Shown here: in pieces, positions 26,107 to 35,733 of the stretch | Layout of the letters: the number at the start of each line of letters is the position of its first letter | How positions within the stretch are numbered: position 1 is the stretch's first letter | NCBI RefSeq assembly: GCF_006974125.1 | Contig: NZ_CP037858.1 | Span: 3,472,001 to 3,536,000, forward strand | Direction of reading: 5' to 3' | Source of the DNA: Stenotrophomonas maltophilia | GTDB taxonomy: Bacteria; Pseudomonadota; Gammaproteobacteria; Xanthomonadales; Xanthomonadaceae | Length of the DNA stretch: 64,000 bases | Program-made: the position numbers and the translations under genes | The notes under the pieces: generated by a model | What the model was told of the DNA's origin: nothing | The model's input: only the letters and a program-made list of their open reading frames with translations | Databases searched by the model: none

Positions 26107-27092
26107 ACGACCCGAGCCTGGCAGGCCGCGCCCTGCCCACGACCATCCCGCAGTATCTGGCGCAACTGCGCGCGGCGCTGGAAGGTGCCGATCCGGCGAT
26201 GGTGCAGGACGCGCTGTACGACGCCGAGGAATACCTGCGCTCGGAGCTGGCCGCGCAGCCCGGCCGCAGCGAGGCCGAGGTGATCGCCGACGTGGCCGGC
26301 AGCTATGGCGCGCCGGACGAAGTGGCCGACATCTACCGCGAGACCGAAGTGACGGTGAACCGCGCGCTGCGTACGCCGCGTGCAGATACCGCGCCGGTGC
26401 TGCGCGCGGCGGCGGAAGCCAGTGGCGTCGAGCCGGCCGCACCGCCGCCGGCGCCGGTGCAGCGTTCGCTGCTGGCGCGCTTCTTCGGCGTGGTGACCGA
26501 TCCGCACACCTACGGTGCGCTGTTCTACATGCTGCTGTCGCTCGCCACCGGCATCTTCTTCTTCACCTGGGTGGTGACCGGCCTGTCGCTGTCGCTGGGC
26601 CTGCTGATCCTGATCGTCGGCATTCCGCTGACCGTGCTGTTCTTCGGCTCGGTGCGCGGGTTGGCGCTGCTGGAAGGACGGCTGGTGGAAGCGCTGCTGG
26701 GCGAGCGCATGCCGCGTCGTCCGCGTTACACCGACCGCAGCCGTACCTGGCTGCAGCGCATCGGCGACATGTTCACCGATGGCCGCACCTGGCTGACCCT
26801 GCTGTACTTCGTGCTGATGCTGCCGCTGGGCGTCATCTACTTCACCATCGCGGTGACGTTGCTGTCGCTGTCGCTGGGCCTGATCTGGGCGCCGGTCGCG
26901 GCGATCTTCAGTGGCGAGATTCCGGGCGTGTACGTCGATGGCGTGAATGTACTGCCGATGGCGGCATCGCCGCTGGTGGCGATCGCGGTCGCCGCGGTTG
27001 GCGTGCTGCTGCTGCTGTTGACGATGCATCTGGCACGCGGCATCGGCAAGCTGCATGGGTTGATCGCCAAGAACCTGCTGGTGCGGCTGTAA
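26103..27092 (+). CDS. Sensor-domain membrane protein (DUF1700-like), partner of PadR
   Basis: A 329-residue protein. The soluble N-terminus (~15-85, YLAQLRAALEGADPAMVQDA to EVADIYRETE) resembles the DUF1700/HAAS helical domain that accompanies PadR regulators. It is followed by two pairs of hydrophobic helices (~135-185 and ~225-275, with GLSLSLGLLILIVGIPLTVL and LLSLSLGLIWAPVAA) and a final helix (~295-320). The repeated LSLSLGL motif indicates an internal duplication of the membrane sensor unit. PadR-HAAS pairs are thought to sense envelope stress; the ligand is unknown. Four-base overlap with padR supports co-translation. Confidence 0.78.
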   Translation: MNDPSLAGRALPTTIPQYLAQLRAALEGADPAMVQDALYDAEEYLRSELAAQPGRSEAEVIADVAGSYGAPDEVADIYRETEVTVNRALRTPRADTAPVLRAAAEASGVEPAAPPPAPVQRSLLARFFGVVTDPHTYGALFYMLLSLATGIFFFTWVVTGLSLSLGLLILIVGIPLTVLFFGSVRGLALLEGRLVEALLGERMPRRPRYTDRSRTWLQRIGDMFTDGRTWLTLLYFVLMLPLGVIYFTIAVTLLSLSLGLIWAPVAAIFSGEIPGVYVDGVNVLPMAASPLVAIAVAAVGVLLLLLTMHLARGIGKLHGLIAKNLLVRL

Positions 27093-27110
27093 GCGGGAAT
27101 CCACGCTTCG

Positions 27111-27250
27111 GCAGGTGCCAACCCTGGTTGGCACAATCCATCAGCGTCGGGGCGTTTGGCGGACTTCGCTTTGGTAGGTGCCAACCTTGGTTGGCACGCT
27201 CCATCAGATACCGGGATTCATGGCATGGCGCCAACCCGGGTCGGCACCCA
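27111..27250. repeat. Three tandem GTAGGTGCCAACC-type palindromes
   Basis: Unit 1 (27111-27134) and unit 2 (27174-27197, with a true GTAG head) read GGTGCCAACC(C/T)(T/G)GGTTGGCAC. Unit 3 (27228-27249) is inverted and diverged, GGCGCCAACCCGGGTCGGCACC. They fill the gap between the convergent sensor and PHB depolymerase genes. They are a third sequence type of the SMAG-like family. Confidence 0.75.
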
Positions 27251-27261
27251 CCACCGGCGGG

Positions 27262-28569
27262 TTACCCCGCCTTTCGACGCAACGGGGTGACGTTGCTCTT
27301 CTTCTTCGTAGCCTTCGCCGCCGGTGCTTCGGCATGCGCGGCGAAGAAGTCGCGCACCTTCGGGTACACCACTTCGCGCCAGCGACGACCGCTGAAGATC
27401 CCGTAGTGGCCGGCACCTTCGACGATGAAATGCTCGCGGCGGTCCGCAGTGATACCGGTGCACAGCGCCTGCGCGGCTTCGGTCTGGCCGAGGCCGGCGA
27501 TATCGTCCAGCTCGCCTTCGATGCTCAGCAGCGCGGTATCGCGGATCGCTGACGGATCGACCTTCTCGCCATTGACCACCCACTCGCCACGCGGCAGCAG
27601 GAAGTCCTGGAATACCACGCGGATGGTATCGAGGTAGTACTTGGCCGGCATGTCCAGTACCGCGTTGTACTCGTCGTAGAAACGGCGGTGCGCGTCGGCG
27701 TCTTCCAGATCGCCCTTGACCAGGTCGGTGTAGAAGTCCCAGTGCGAACTGAAGTGGCGGCTCGGGTTCATCGACAGGAAGCCGGCGTGCTGCAGGAAGC
27801 CCGGATACACGCGACGGCCGGCGCCGGGATAGCTGGCCGGCACGGTGTGGATGACGTTGTTCTCGAACCACGACAGCGGGTTCTGCGTGGCCAGGTTGTT
27901 CACTGCGGTCGGGCTGCAGCGCGCATCGATCGGGCCACCCATCATCACCAGCGTGCGCGGCGTCGGCTCGCCACGGCTGGCCATCAGCGAAACCGCCGCC
28001 AGCACCGGTACGGTCGGCTGGCACACGCTCACCACGTGCAGGCGCTCGACGCCGAGGTGGCGGATGAATTCCTGGATGTAGGCGATGTAGTCGTCCAGGC
28101 CGAATTCGCCTTCGCTGGACGGCACCATGCGCGCGTCGACCCAGTCGGTCACGTACACGCGGTGGTCGCGCAGCAGCGTGCGCACGGTATCGCGCAGCAG
28201 CGTGGCATGGTGGCCGGACAGCGGCGCCACCACCAGCACGAACGGCTGGTTGAGCATCGTGTGCAGCTGGTCGGCCTCATTGCTGTGGCGCTTGAAGCGC
28301 AGCAGCTTGCAGAACGGCTTGCTCACTTCCTCGTGCACGACGATCGGCACGCGTTCGCCATCGACGTCGATTTCGTTGATGCCCCACTCGGGCTTCTCGT
28401 AATCCTTGCCGATGCGGTGGAAGAGTTCATTGACCGCCGCCAGGCGATCAGCGCCGGGCATCTGCGACCACCAGTGGCCCTGGTTGGCGAAGAACCTGGC
28501 GTTGGCCTGGGCCTGGTGCACCCAGGGGGCGAGCAGGTTGCGGGTCAGTTCGTGCAGTTGATAGAGCAT
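27262..28569 (-). CDS. phaZ: Intracellular polyhydroxybutyrate depolymerase
   Basis: A 435-residue cytoplasmic depolymerase that breaks stored PHB granules into 3-hydroxybutyrate units. It matches the type I intracellular family in length and in landmarks such as APLSGHHATLLRDTVRTLL and DWVDARMVP. The nucleophile is cysteine 183 in VSVCQPTVPV, as in Ralstonia PhaZ1, rather than a lipase-box serine. The late Asp and GAGHYGIFSGRRWR supply the rest of the triad. A lysine-rich tail (KATKKKSNVTPLRRK) ends the protein. No other pha genes are in the window. Confidence 0.9.
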   Translation of the reverse strand: MLYQLHELTRNLLAPWVHQAQANARFFANQGHWWSQMPGADRLAAVNELFHRIGKDYEKPEWGINEIDVDGERVPIVVHEEVSKPFCKLLRFKRHSNEADQLHTMLNQPFVLVVAPLSGHHATLLRDTVRTLLRDHRVYVTDWVDARMVPSSEGEFGLDDYIAYIQEFIRHLGVERLHVVSVCQPTVPVLAAVSLMASRGEPTPRTLVMMGGPIDARCSPTAVNNLATQNPLSWFENNVIHTVPASYPGAGRRVYPGFLQHAGFLSMNPSRHFSSHWDFYTDLVKGDLEDADAHRRFYDEYNAVLDMPAKYYLDTIRVVFQDFLLPRGEWVVNGEKVDPSAIRDTALLSIEGELDDIAGLGQTEAAQALCTGITADRREHFIVEGAGHYGIFSGRRWREVVYPKVRDFFAAHAEAPAAKATKKKSNVTPLRRKAG

Positions 28570-28662
28570 GACGACCGAATATGTATGGTCATATGTTGCC
28601 GCGCAGCATATCCCATCCGGGTGTCCCGCAGGTTAAGTCGGCTGAAAATAATGAATCCGGAT

Positions 28663-29253
28663 TCACATCCGTTCCAGCGCGGCCGCATCGCCTGCCAGGG
28701 CGGGGCCGAGCCAGCAGTGCGACCCCACCGGCTGCAGGCCGTGCCGGGCCAGCGTGCGGCGGTACCAGCGCGCTGGGCGGGGCTGGAAGCCGTCGTGGTC
28801 GCCGTCGAACTCGTCCTCGGCGGCGAAGGTTTCCAGGAAGGCCACGCCGCCGGTCAGCTCGGCCACGCCGGCCAGTCCGGCACGCAGCTCGCGGTCGGGC
28901 ACGTAGTGCATCACGTCCGAGCAGATCAGCAGGTCGACCGGGGCACAGGGCCGCAGCCAGGCGAAATCGCCGAAGCGGGCCATGTGCAGGTTGCGGGTCC
29001 TGCCGTAGCGACGCACAGCGTACTCGCTGCTGTCGAAGCCGAGGTATTCGACCTTCGGACGCAGCTTCAGCAGCGGCGCGCGCCAGGCGCCTTCACCGCA
29101 GCCGATATCCAGCACACTGCGGATCGGCCGCTCCAGGTAGTACTCGGCGCTGGCCACGGCCAACGCGACCTTGCGCGCCAGGCGGGCGCTGCCGCCGATG
29201 TCGGCACGGCGGTACCAGCGTTGGAAGTAGGCGGCGTCGTAGGTCTTGTCCAT
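28663..29253 (-). CDS. SAM-dependent methyltransferase
   Basis: A 196-residue class I methyltransferase. Motif I is VLDIGCGEGAW (~47), followed by LGFDSSEYAV (acidic motif II) and DLLICSDVMHYVPD (motif IV/post). The substrate cannot be predicted; it has no signal peptide and no membrane segment. A 14-base perfect palindrome, TGAATCCGGATTCA (28652-28665), covers its stop codon and may end transcription or be a regulator site for phaZ, which lies downstream on the same strand. Confidence 0.85.
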   Translation of the reverse strand: MDKTYDAAYFQRWYRRADIGGSARLARKVALAVASAEYYLERPIRSVLDIGCGEGAWRAPLLKLRPKVEYLGFDSSEYAVRRYGRTRNLHMARFGDFAWLRPCAPVDLLICSDVMHYVPDRELRAGLAGVAELTGGVAFLETFAAEDEFDGDHDGFQPRPARWYRRTLARHGLQPVGSHCWLGPALAGDAAALERM

Positions 29254-29402
29254 GGGGCGGTGCGCGATCGGGGAAAACGGCGTCTATCGTACGGTGTTGC
29301 GACGCGTCATGCGTCGATGTGTCGCGGCGTGCGTGCCTGCAGCGGCTTCGCCACGGCATGCGAGAATGGCCGCCAATCTACGCCAGCCGCCGGAGCGAGC
29401 GC

Positions 29403-29858
29403 ATGCAGAGCTACTACTGGGTCAAGACCTTCCACATCGTGTTCGTGGTGGCGTGGATGGCGACGGTGTTCTACCTGCCGCGCATCCTGGTGAACCTGGC
29501 CGAGACTGCGGGCCAGCCGGCGGTGACCGAGCGCCTGCAGCTGATGGGGCTGCGCCTGTACCGCTTCGGCCACTCGATGTTCGGCCTGGCCTTCCTGCTG
29601 GGCCTGGTGCTGTGGCTGGGCTACAAGGTCATTCCCGATTTCCCGACCATGGTCGCGCCCGGTGGCGCCGGTTGGCTGCATGCCAAGCTGGGGCTGGTGG
29701 TGCTGCTGCTCGTGTACTTCAGCTGGATTGGCCGCCTGCTCAAGGGCGTGGCCAAGGGCAGGGCGCTGCCGTCGTCGCGCGCGCTGCGCTGGATCAACGA
29801 GATCCCGCTGCTGGCCTTCATTCCGATCGTATGGCTGGTGCTGGCCAAGCCGTTCTGA
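29403..29858 (+). CDS. hemJ: Protoporphyrinogen IX oxidase HemJ (UPF0093/CopD-like)
   Basis: A 151-residue protein with four membrane helices. HemJ oxidises protoporphyrinogen IX to protoporphyrin IX in heme synthesis where HemY and HemG are absent. Landmarks are VKTFHIVFVVAWMATVFYLPRI with the N-terminal His, GWLHAKLGLVVLLLVYF with the conserved His and Lys, and RWINEIPLLAFIPIVWLVLAKPF, very close to rhizobial HemJ. ATG 29403 fits the family start. It is divergent from the methyltransferase gene with 149 bases between. Confidence 0.85.
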   Translation: MQSYYWVKTFHIVFVVAWMATVFYLPRILVNLAETAGQPAVTERLQLMGLRLYRFGHSMFGLAFLLGLVLWLGYKVIPDFPTMVAPGGAGWLHAKLGLVVLLLVYFSWIGRLLKGVAKGRALPSSRALRWINEIPLLAFIPIVWLVLAKPF

Positions 29859-29893
29859 ACGGGGCGCGCTGCGCGCGCGGCGCATCGCACAGA

Positions 29894-29919
29894 TGCATCC
29901 ACGCATGGCGTGGTTCTAC
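29894..29919 (-). repeat. Single CTAC-ended palindrome (ATCCACGC core)
   Basis: GCATCCACGCATGGCGTGGTTCTAC reads on the minus strand as a GTAG-headed palindrome. It has the same core as the copies at 10289 and 53719, and it immediately precedes the one-arm copy of the long palindrome. Confidence 0.65.
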
Positions 29920-29925
29920 TGGGTG

Positions 29926-30131
29926 CAGCTGTGGCTTTTGATGTCCAGGTCCGCCATGAGCGAGCCGAGCATCGCAGGTGAAACAGGGGCGAAGAGGTGC
30001 CGATGTCTGAGCGCAGCGAGTTCGGCGCCGTCCCCTGATTCACCGAGAAGCGCAGGGAACCGGTGCACAGCACCGGCTCGCGTTCGGCGGCGTGTTCTTT
30101 GGTTACTTTCTTGCACGAGCAAGAAAGTAAC
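29926..30131 (+). repeat. One-arm copy of the long palindromic element
   Basis: This stretch follows the right arm of the 24137-24692 element base for base over most of its length. It begins GCAGCTGTGGCTTTTGA, passes through GCGAGCCGAGCATCGCAGG and ATGTCTGAGCGCAGCGAG, and ends in a GTTACTTTCTTGC/GCAAGAAAGTAAC hairpin (30102-30131). It sits 11 bases past the accA stop, where it could act as a 3' hairpin for accA. Confidence 0.82.
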
Positions 30132-30142
30132 AAGCCGATGAA

Positions 30143-31102
30143 TCAGGCTGCTTCGTACGTGCCGTAGCTGCGCAGGCGGGTGTAGCGCTGTTCCAGCAGC
30201 TGTTCGGTGGACAGCTTGTCCAGCGCGTCCAGCTCGTTCAGCAGCACCGCCTTCAGGCGCTTGGCCATCTGCGTCGGGTTGCGGTGGGCGCCACCGGTCG
30301 GCTCGCGCACGACCTTGTCGACCAGGCCCAGGCTCTTCAGGCGCGGGGCGGTCAGGCCCAGCTGTTCGGCGGCATCCTTGGCCTTGCCGGCGTCCTTCCA
30401 CAGGATCGAGGCGCAGCCTTCCGGGGTGATGGTCGAGTACACCGAATACTCCAGCATCACGGTGCGGTCGCCCACGCCCAGCGCCAGCGCGCCGCCGGAG
30501 CCGCCTTCACCGATCACGGTGCAGATGATCGGCACCTTCAGTTCGGCCATCTCGATCAGGTTCCGCGCGATCGCTTCGGACTGGCCGCGCGATTCGGCGT
30601 CGATGCCCGGCCAGGCGCCGGCGGTGTCGATCAGGGTCAGCACCGGCAGGCCGAAGCGCTCGGCCATCTTCATCAGGCGCAGGGCCTTGCGGTAGCCCTC
30701 CGGCTTCGGCATGCCGAAGTTGCGCTTGATCTTTTCCTTGGTGTCACGGCCCTTCTGGTGGCCGATCACCATCACTGCACGGCCGTTGATGCGGGCCAGG
30801 CCACCCATGATGGCCTTGTCGTCGGCGAAGGCACGGTCGCCGGCCAGCTCCTGGAACTCATCGAACATGACGCGGAGGTAGTCGGCGGTGTACGGGCGCG
30901 ACGGATGACGGGCCAGCTGCAGCACCTGCCACGAGGTCAGGTTGCGGAAGATCTGCGCGGTGCGCATGCGCAGCTTGTCCTGCAGCGCGTGCACTTCCGC
31001 CTCGACATTGACCGCCGGCCCGGCACTGGCGTTGCGCAGTTCCTGGATCTTGGCTTCCAGGTCGGCGATGGGTTGCTCGAAGTCGAGGTAGTTCGGATTC
31101 AT
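30143..31102 (-). CDS. accA: Acetyl-CoA carboxylase carboxyltransferase subunit alpha
   Basis: A 319-residue subunit that pairs with AccD to move CO2 from carboxybiotin to acetyl-CoA, the first step of fatty-acid synthesis. The whole length matches E. coli AccA (319 residues): [61 protein letters not shown] and the oxyanion-hole region [18 protein letters not shown] 31102 is the family start, although the frame is open to 31156. The partner genes are not in this window. The DnaE and lipoprotein genes lie upstream on the same strand, as in the dnaE-accA order of many gammaproteobacteria. Confidence 0.96.
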   Translation of the reverse strand: MNPNYLDFEQPIADLEAKIQELRNASAGPAVNVEAEVHALQDKLRMRTAQIFRNLTSWQVLQLARHPSRPYTADYLRVMFDEFQELAGDRAFADDKAIMGGLARINGRAVMVIGHQKGRDTKEKIKRNFGMPKPEGYRKALRLMKMAERFGLPVLTLIDTAGAWPGIDAESRGQSEAIARNLIEMAELKVPIICTVIGEGGSGGALALGVGDRTVMLEYSVYSTITPEGCASILWKDAGKAKDAAEQLGLTAPRLKSLGLVDKVVREPTGGAHRNPTQMAKRLKAVLLNELDALDKLSTEQLLEQRYTRLRSYGTYEAA

Positions 31103-31215
31103 CGGAAGCCGTCGTGTAAAGAAGAGGGGAATTCTAGCCGAATGCGTGCAAACCACCCGTACGCCCTCGTCTGGAAGGCGACGGTAGCGCAGCCGGGCAG
31201 GGGGCGCCAGTCAGT

Positions 31216-32085
31216 TCAGGGCACCACCAGGGCGCTGCGGCCCATCAGCTGGCTGCGCTGGGAGACGAAGTCGTTGTAGGCCTCGTTGGCCTCCCGGCCC
31301 AGCCCGCTGCCCAGGCTGGCGGTGGCCGAGGTGAAGGCCATCTGCGCGGCGAAGTCCTGCTTGCGCAGGGCCTTCTGTTCCTCGGCGGTGGTGGCCTTCA
31401 GCCAGCGCGCATAGACCTCGCGCAGCGGCGCGGCGTGGGTCTCGAAGGCCGGTACCAGCGCCGGCAGGCTCGCCGGGGCCGGTTCCAGGCTGTACGCCGG
31501 GGCCACGTAGCCGGCCGGCTGCTCGCGTTTGAACGCACCCGGCTCGCCCATGCCTTCTTCGACGTAGGCAATGAAGTCGGGGGCGGTGAACACCTTGGCC
31601 ACGATCTGGCCACCGCTGGCGTCGACGTGCGCCACCACCTTTTCCTTCGGGAAGGGCTCGCGCACGCCGTAGGTCCAGGTCTTGTCGATGAACAGGTCGT
31701 GGTGCTTCTCGAACGGGCCTTCGAAGTCGACGCCACCCAGCTCGATGCCGGCCTTGCCGGTGCCGAAGTTCTTCAGCTTGCTCTCGTCGGTGACGTAGAT
31801 CTCGCGGGCGACCACGTATTCGCTCAGGGTCGGGTTGATCAGGCCGCCACGCCCGTCGGTGTAGACGATGAAGCGCACGTCGCCGAGCTTTTCGGTGTGC
31901 AGGCGATGCTCGCCCACGGCCAGCGAAATCGGGCGCGAGCCCTGTGCGGCGACCGGCAGGTCCTTGCCATCGATGCTCAGTGCCAGCGGCGTGTCGGTGG
32001 GGTTGTCGATCTGGAACTCGACCTTCGAGGGCGAACAGGCGGCCAGGGCCAGAGCGGCAGCGAACGGGAACAGCAGGGTCTTCAT
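31216..32085 (-). CDS. Hypothetical lipoprotein between dnaE and accA
   Basis: A 289-residue protein with a lipoprotein signal (LFPFAAALALAAC, Cys ~17). The N-terminal third (VEFQIDNPTDTPLALSIDG to VGEHRLHTEKLG) resembles a small beta-rich domain. Most of the rest (~110-250) is acidic and low in recognisable motifs. I do not recognise a family name. It lies between two essential genes and does not overlap either (57 bases from dnaE, 113 from accA). Confidence 0.65.
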   Translation of the reverse strand: MKTLLFPFAAALALAACSPSKVEFQIDNPTDTPLALSIDGKDLPVAAQGSRPISLAVGEHRLHTEKLGDVRFIVYTDGRGGLINPTLSEYVVAREIYVTDESKLKNFGTGKAGIELGGVDFEGPFEKHHDLFIDKTWTYGVREPFPKEKVVAHVDASGGQIVAKVFTAPDFIAYVEEGMGEPGAFKREQPAGYVAPAYSLEPAPASLPALVPAFETHAAPLREVYARWLKATTAEEQKALRKQDFAAQMAFTSATASLGSGLGREANEAYNDFVSQRSQLMGRSALVVP

Positions 32086-32142
32086 CGGAAAATCGTCCTT
32101 GATATCTGGAACGGGGAGTGCAGGAAAACGATGGCGCCAGCC

Positions 32143-35100
32143 TCAGCTGGCCCACGGTGGGCTGTAGCGCACCTTCAGCGTGCGTACGGCCGGGTCGGCG
32201 CGCAGCGCCTCCATCAGCTTGGAATCGATGCGTACGGCGCTCTGCCCGGACACATCGAGCATGCCGGCGACGCCGCCCTGCGGGCCCTTCAGCAGCAGGT
32301 CCAGGCGCAGTGGGGTACGCCCCGGGCGATGGCGGTCGAGCAGGGCATCGATGCGCTCCCAGACCGGGCGCTGCTGGCGCAGGTCCAGGCGTAGCGACAG
32401 GCGCGTGGCGTAGTTGGCGCAGACCTCGTCGAAGTCCCAGCACTGGCGGATGCGCAGTGCGTAGCCGCCGTTGAACTCGTCCTCGCGCAGGCCACCCTTG
32501 ACCACCAGGATGCGGTCCTTGGTCATCAGGTGGCCGAACTCGGCCATCGCGTCGGAGAACGCGCTGCACTCGACGCGGCCACGGCCGTCTTCGAGCTGGA
32601 TGAAGATCTGGCTCTCGCCCTTGCGGCGCACGCCGACCACCTGGCCGGCCAGCACGGTCTGTACTTCCGGGCGCCAGCGCTTCTCGCCACCGCCACCGCC
32701 GCCACTGTTGGCGCTCCAGATCTTCTCCACCGCGCCCAGGTCGTTGCCGACCAGGTCGCGCACATCGTCGCGCCAGGGATCGAACGGGTGCCCGCTGAGG
32801 TAGAAGCCCAGCGTGTCGCGCTCGCCGTTCAGGCGCTGCAGCAGCGGCCATTCCTCGGCTTCGGGCAGGTCCAGCTGGATCGTGGTCGTGCTCGGGTCGG
32901 GGCCGCCGAACAGCGAGTTCTGGCCCGAGGCGCGCTCGCGCGCCATCTGGTCGGTGGCCTTGATCACTTCCGGCAGCTGCAGCATCAGCGAGGCGCGGTT
33001 GTGACCGAGCTCGTCCAGCGCGCCGCAGTTGATCATCGCTTCCAGCGTGCGCCGGTTGAGCTTGGCCGAGCCGACGCGGGTGCAGAAGTCGAGCAGGTCC
33101 TTGTACCTGCCGCCCTTCAGGCGCTCCTCCACCACCGCTTCGCAGGCCCCCTGGCCAACGCCCTTGATCGCGCCCAGGCCGTACTGGATGGTGTCCGGGG
33201 TCACCGCTTCGAACATGAAGGCCGACTGGTTCACCTTCGGTGGCAGCACGGTCAGGCCGAGGTTGCGCACCTCGTCGAGGAAGCCGACCACCTTGTCGGT
33301 GTTGTCCAGGTCGGACGACAGCGTGGCCGCCATGAACTCGGCCGGGTAATGGCGCTTCAACCACGCGGTCTGGTAACTGACCAGCGCGTAGGCGGCGGCG
33401 TGCGACTTGTTGAAGCCGTAGCCGGCGAACTTCTCCATCAGGTCGAAGATCGCATCGGCCTTGGCTTCGTCCACGCCGTCCTTGGCCGCACCTTCGCGGA
33501 AGATCTCGCGGTGCTTGGCCATTTCGGCCGGTACCTTCTTGCCCATCGCACGGCGCAGCAGGTCGGCGCCACCCAGCGAGTAGCCGCCGACGATCTGCGC
33601 CATCTGCATCACCTGCTCCTGGTACACCATGATGCCGTAGGTGTCTTTCAGGATCGCTTCGGTGCGCGGATCGGGATAGATGATTTCTTCCTGGCCGTGC
33701 TTACGCGCGTTGAACGAAGGAATCAGGTCCATCGGGCCGGGGCGGTACAGCGACACCAGCGCGATCAGATCTTCGAAACGGTCGGGGCGCGCGTCCTTCA
33801 GCAGGCGGCGCATGCCCGAGGATTCGAACTGGAACACCGCGCCGGTGTTGCCGTTGGCGAAGATGTCCTTGTAGGTGGGCGTGTCGTCGAGCGGGATCGC
33901 GGCGATGTCCACCGGCGGGATGCCGGCGCGCTCATGGCGCTTGTTGATCGCCTTCACCGCCCAGTCGATGATGGTCAGCGTGCGCAAGCCGAGGAAGTCG
34001 AACTTCACCAGGCCGACTTCTTCCACGTCGTTCTTGTCGAACTGGGTGACCGGGTTCTTGCCCAGGCCGTTCTCGTCGTGTTCGGCGTACAGCGGGCAGA
34101 ACTCGCTCAGCGGTTCGGGACCGATCACCACGCCACCGGCATGCTTGCCTGCGTTGCGGGTCAGGTCTTCCAGCTGCAGCGCCAGGTCGATCAGGTCGCG
34201 GACATCGTCCTCGGTCTCGTAGCGCTGGATCAGCTCCGGCGAGGCCATTTCCGAGCTGGGGCCTTCCTTGCCCTTGCCCAGTGCATCCTTCAAGTGGATG
34301 CCCAGGATGTTCGGGATCAGCTTGGAGACGCCATCCACCAGGCCGTACGGGAAGCCGAGCACGCGGCCGGAGTCGCGCACCACCGCCTTGGCGGCCATGG
34401 TGCCGTAGGTGATGATCTGGCTGACGCGCTCGCGGCCGTACTTGCGCGCGACGTAGTCGATCACCTCGTCGCGGCGGTCCATGCAGAAGTCGATGTCGAA
34501 GTCGGGCATCGACACGCGTTCCGGGTTCAGGAAGCGCTCGAACAGCAGGTTGTACGGCAGCGGGTCCAGATCGGTGATCTTCAGTGCCCACGCCACCAGC
34601 GAACCGGCACCCGAACCACGGCCCGGGCCGATCGGGATGCCCTGGTTCTTGCCCCACTGGATGAAGTCGGCCACGATCAGGAAGTAGCCGGGGAAGCCCA
34701 TCTTGATGATGGTGTTGAGCTCGAATTCCAGGCGCTCGAAGTATTCTTCGCGGGTCTTGCCCGGCGCCAGCGGATTCTTCTCCAGGCGCTCTTCCAGGCC
34801 ATCGCGCGACATCTTCTGGATCCAGGTGTCCAGGGTCTCGTCGTCGGGCACCGGGTAGTTGGGCAGGAAGTAGGTGCCCAGCCGCATCTCGATGTTGCAG
34901 CGCTCGGCCAGCGCCAGCGTGTTGTCGATCGCATCGGGGATGTCGGCGAACAGCGCACACATCTCCTCGGCCGACTTCAGGTACTGCTGGTCGCTGTACT
35001 CGCGCGGGCGCTTGGGGTCGTCCAGCACGCGCCCGGTGGAAATGCACACGCGCGCTTCGTGCGCGCTGAAATCGGTGGGCGACAGGAAGCGCACATCATT

Positions 35101-35733
35101 GCTGGCCACCACCGGCAGGCCACGTTGGCCGGCCGCCATCAGCGCGAACTGGTTGAAGGTTTCCTCGCCCTCGCGGCCGGTACGGGTCAGTTCCAGGTGC
35201 AGGCCATCGCCGAACACGCGCTGCCAGTCGGCCAGCTGCTGCTCGGCCAGTTCATGCTTGCCGTCCAGCGCCAGGCGCCCGGCCAGGCTCTGCCGGCCGG
35301 CCAGCGCGAACAGGTTGGCATTGCCGGCCTTCAGCCAGTCCGGATGGATGGCCACACCGCCTTCCGGGCGATGGCCTTCCATCCAGGCGCGGGTCAACAG
35401 CCGCGACAGGCTCAGGTAGCCTTCGCGGTCGCGGCACAGCAAGGTCATCCGCCACGGGTCCTGGCCCTCTTCGGCGATCAGCACGTCGGCGCCGGCGATC
35501 GGCTTGATGCCCACGCCTTCGGCGGCCTTGTAGAACTTGACCAGCGCGAACAGGTTGTTGAGATCGGTCACCGCCAGCGCGGGCAGGCCGAGCTCGACCG
35601 AGCGCGACAGCAGGTTGGCCTGCTTGGCCTTTTTCGGGTCCGCCTGGTCCGGTTTGGCCGGTACACGGATGGTGGAGTCCGCCAGCGAGAACTCGGTGTG
35701 GACGTGGAGATGTACGAAGCGGGAGTTGGACAT
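32143..35733 (-). CDS. dnaE: DNA polymerase III subunit alpha
   Basis: The 1196-residue replicative polymerase. An N-terminal PHP domain (FVHLHVHTEFSLADS) is followed by the C-family palm with catalytic Asp residues in PDFDIDF (~408), then fingers, thumb and a helix-hairpin-helix region. The internal clamp-binding motif is QNSLFG (~935), followed by an OB-fold domain with LAGQVVGVRRKGES. It is slightly longer than E. coli DnaE (1160). ATG 35733 starts the PHP domain. It lies 216 bases downstream of rnhB, with a REP pair between, so it may have its own promoter rather than sharing the lpx operon transcript. Confidence 0.97.
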   Translation of the reverse strand: MSNSRFVHLHVHTEFSLADSTIRVPAKPDQADPKKAKQANLLSRSVELGLPALAVTDLNNLFALVKFYKAAEGVGIKPIAGADVLIAEEGQDPWRMTLLCRDREGYLSLSRLLTRAWMEGHRPEGGVAIHPDWLKAGNANLFALAGRQSLAGRLALDGKHELAEQQLADWQRVFGDGLHLELTRTGREGEETFNQFALMAAGQRGLPVVASNDVRFLSPTDFSAHEARVCISTGRVLDDPKRPREYSDQQYLKSAEEMCALFADIPDAIDNTLALAERCNIEMRLGTYFLPNYPVPDDETLDTWIQKMSRDGLEERLEKNPLAPGKTREEYFERLEFELNTIIKMGFPGYFLIVADFIQWGKNQGIPIGPGRGSGAGSLVAWALKITDLDPLPYNLLFERFLNPERVSMPDFDIDFCMDRRDEVIDYVARKYGRERVSQIITYGTMAAKAVVRDSGRVLGFPYGLVDGVSKLIPNILGIHLKDALGKGKEGPSSEMASPELIQRYETEDDVRDLIDLALQLEDLTRNAGKHAGGVVIGPEPLSEFCPLYAEHDENGLGKNPVTQFDKNDVEEVGLVKFDFLGLRTLTIIDWAVKAINKRHERAGIPPVDIAAIPLDDTPTYKDIFANGNTGAVFQFESSGMRRLLKDARPDRFEDLIALVSLYRPGPMDLIPSFNARKHGQEEIIYPDPRTEAILKDTYGIMVYQEQVMQMAQIVGGYSLGGADLLRRAMGKKVPAEMAKHREIFREGAAKDGVDEAKADAIFDLMEKFAGYGFNKSHAAAYALVSYQTAWLKRHYPAEFMAATLSSDLDNTDKVVGFLDEVRNLGLTVLPPKVNQSAFMFEAVTPDTIQYGLGAIKGVGQGACEAVVEERLKGGRYKDLLDFCTRVGSAKLNRRTLEAMINCGALDELGHNRASLMLQLPEVIKATDQMARERASGQNSLFGGPDPSTTTIQLDLPEAEEWPLLQRLNGERDTLGFYLSGHPFDPWRDDVRDLVGNDLGAVEKIWSANSGGGGGGEKRWRPEVQTVLAGQVVGVRRKGESQIFIQLEDGRGRVECSAFSDAMAEFGHLMTKDRILVVKGGLREDEFNGGYALRIRQCWDFDEVCANYATRLSLRLDLRQQRPVWERIDALLDRHRPGRTPLRLDLLLKGPQGGVAGMLDVSGQSAVRIDSKLMEALRADPAVRTLKVRYSPPWAS

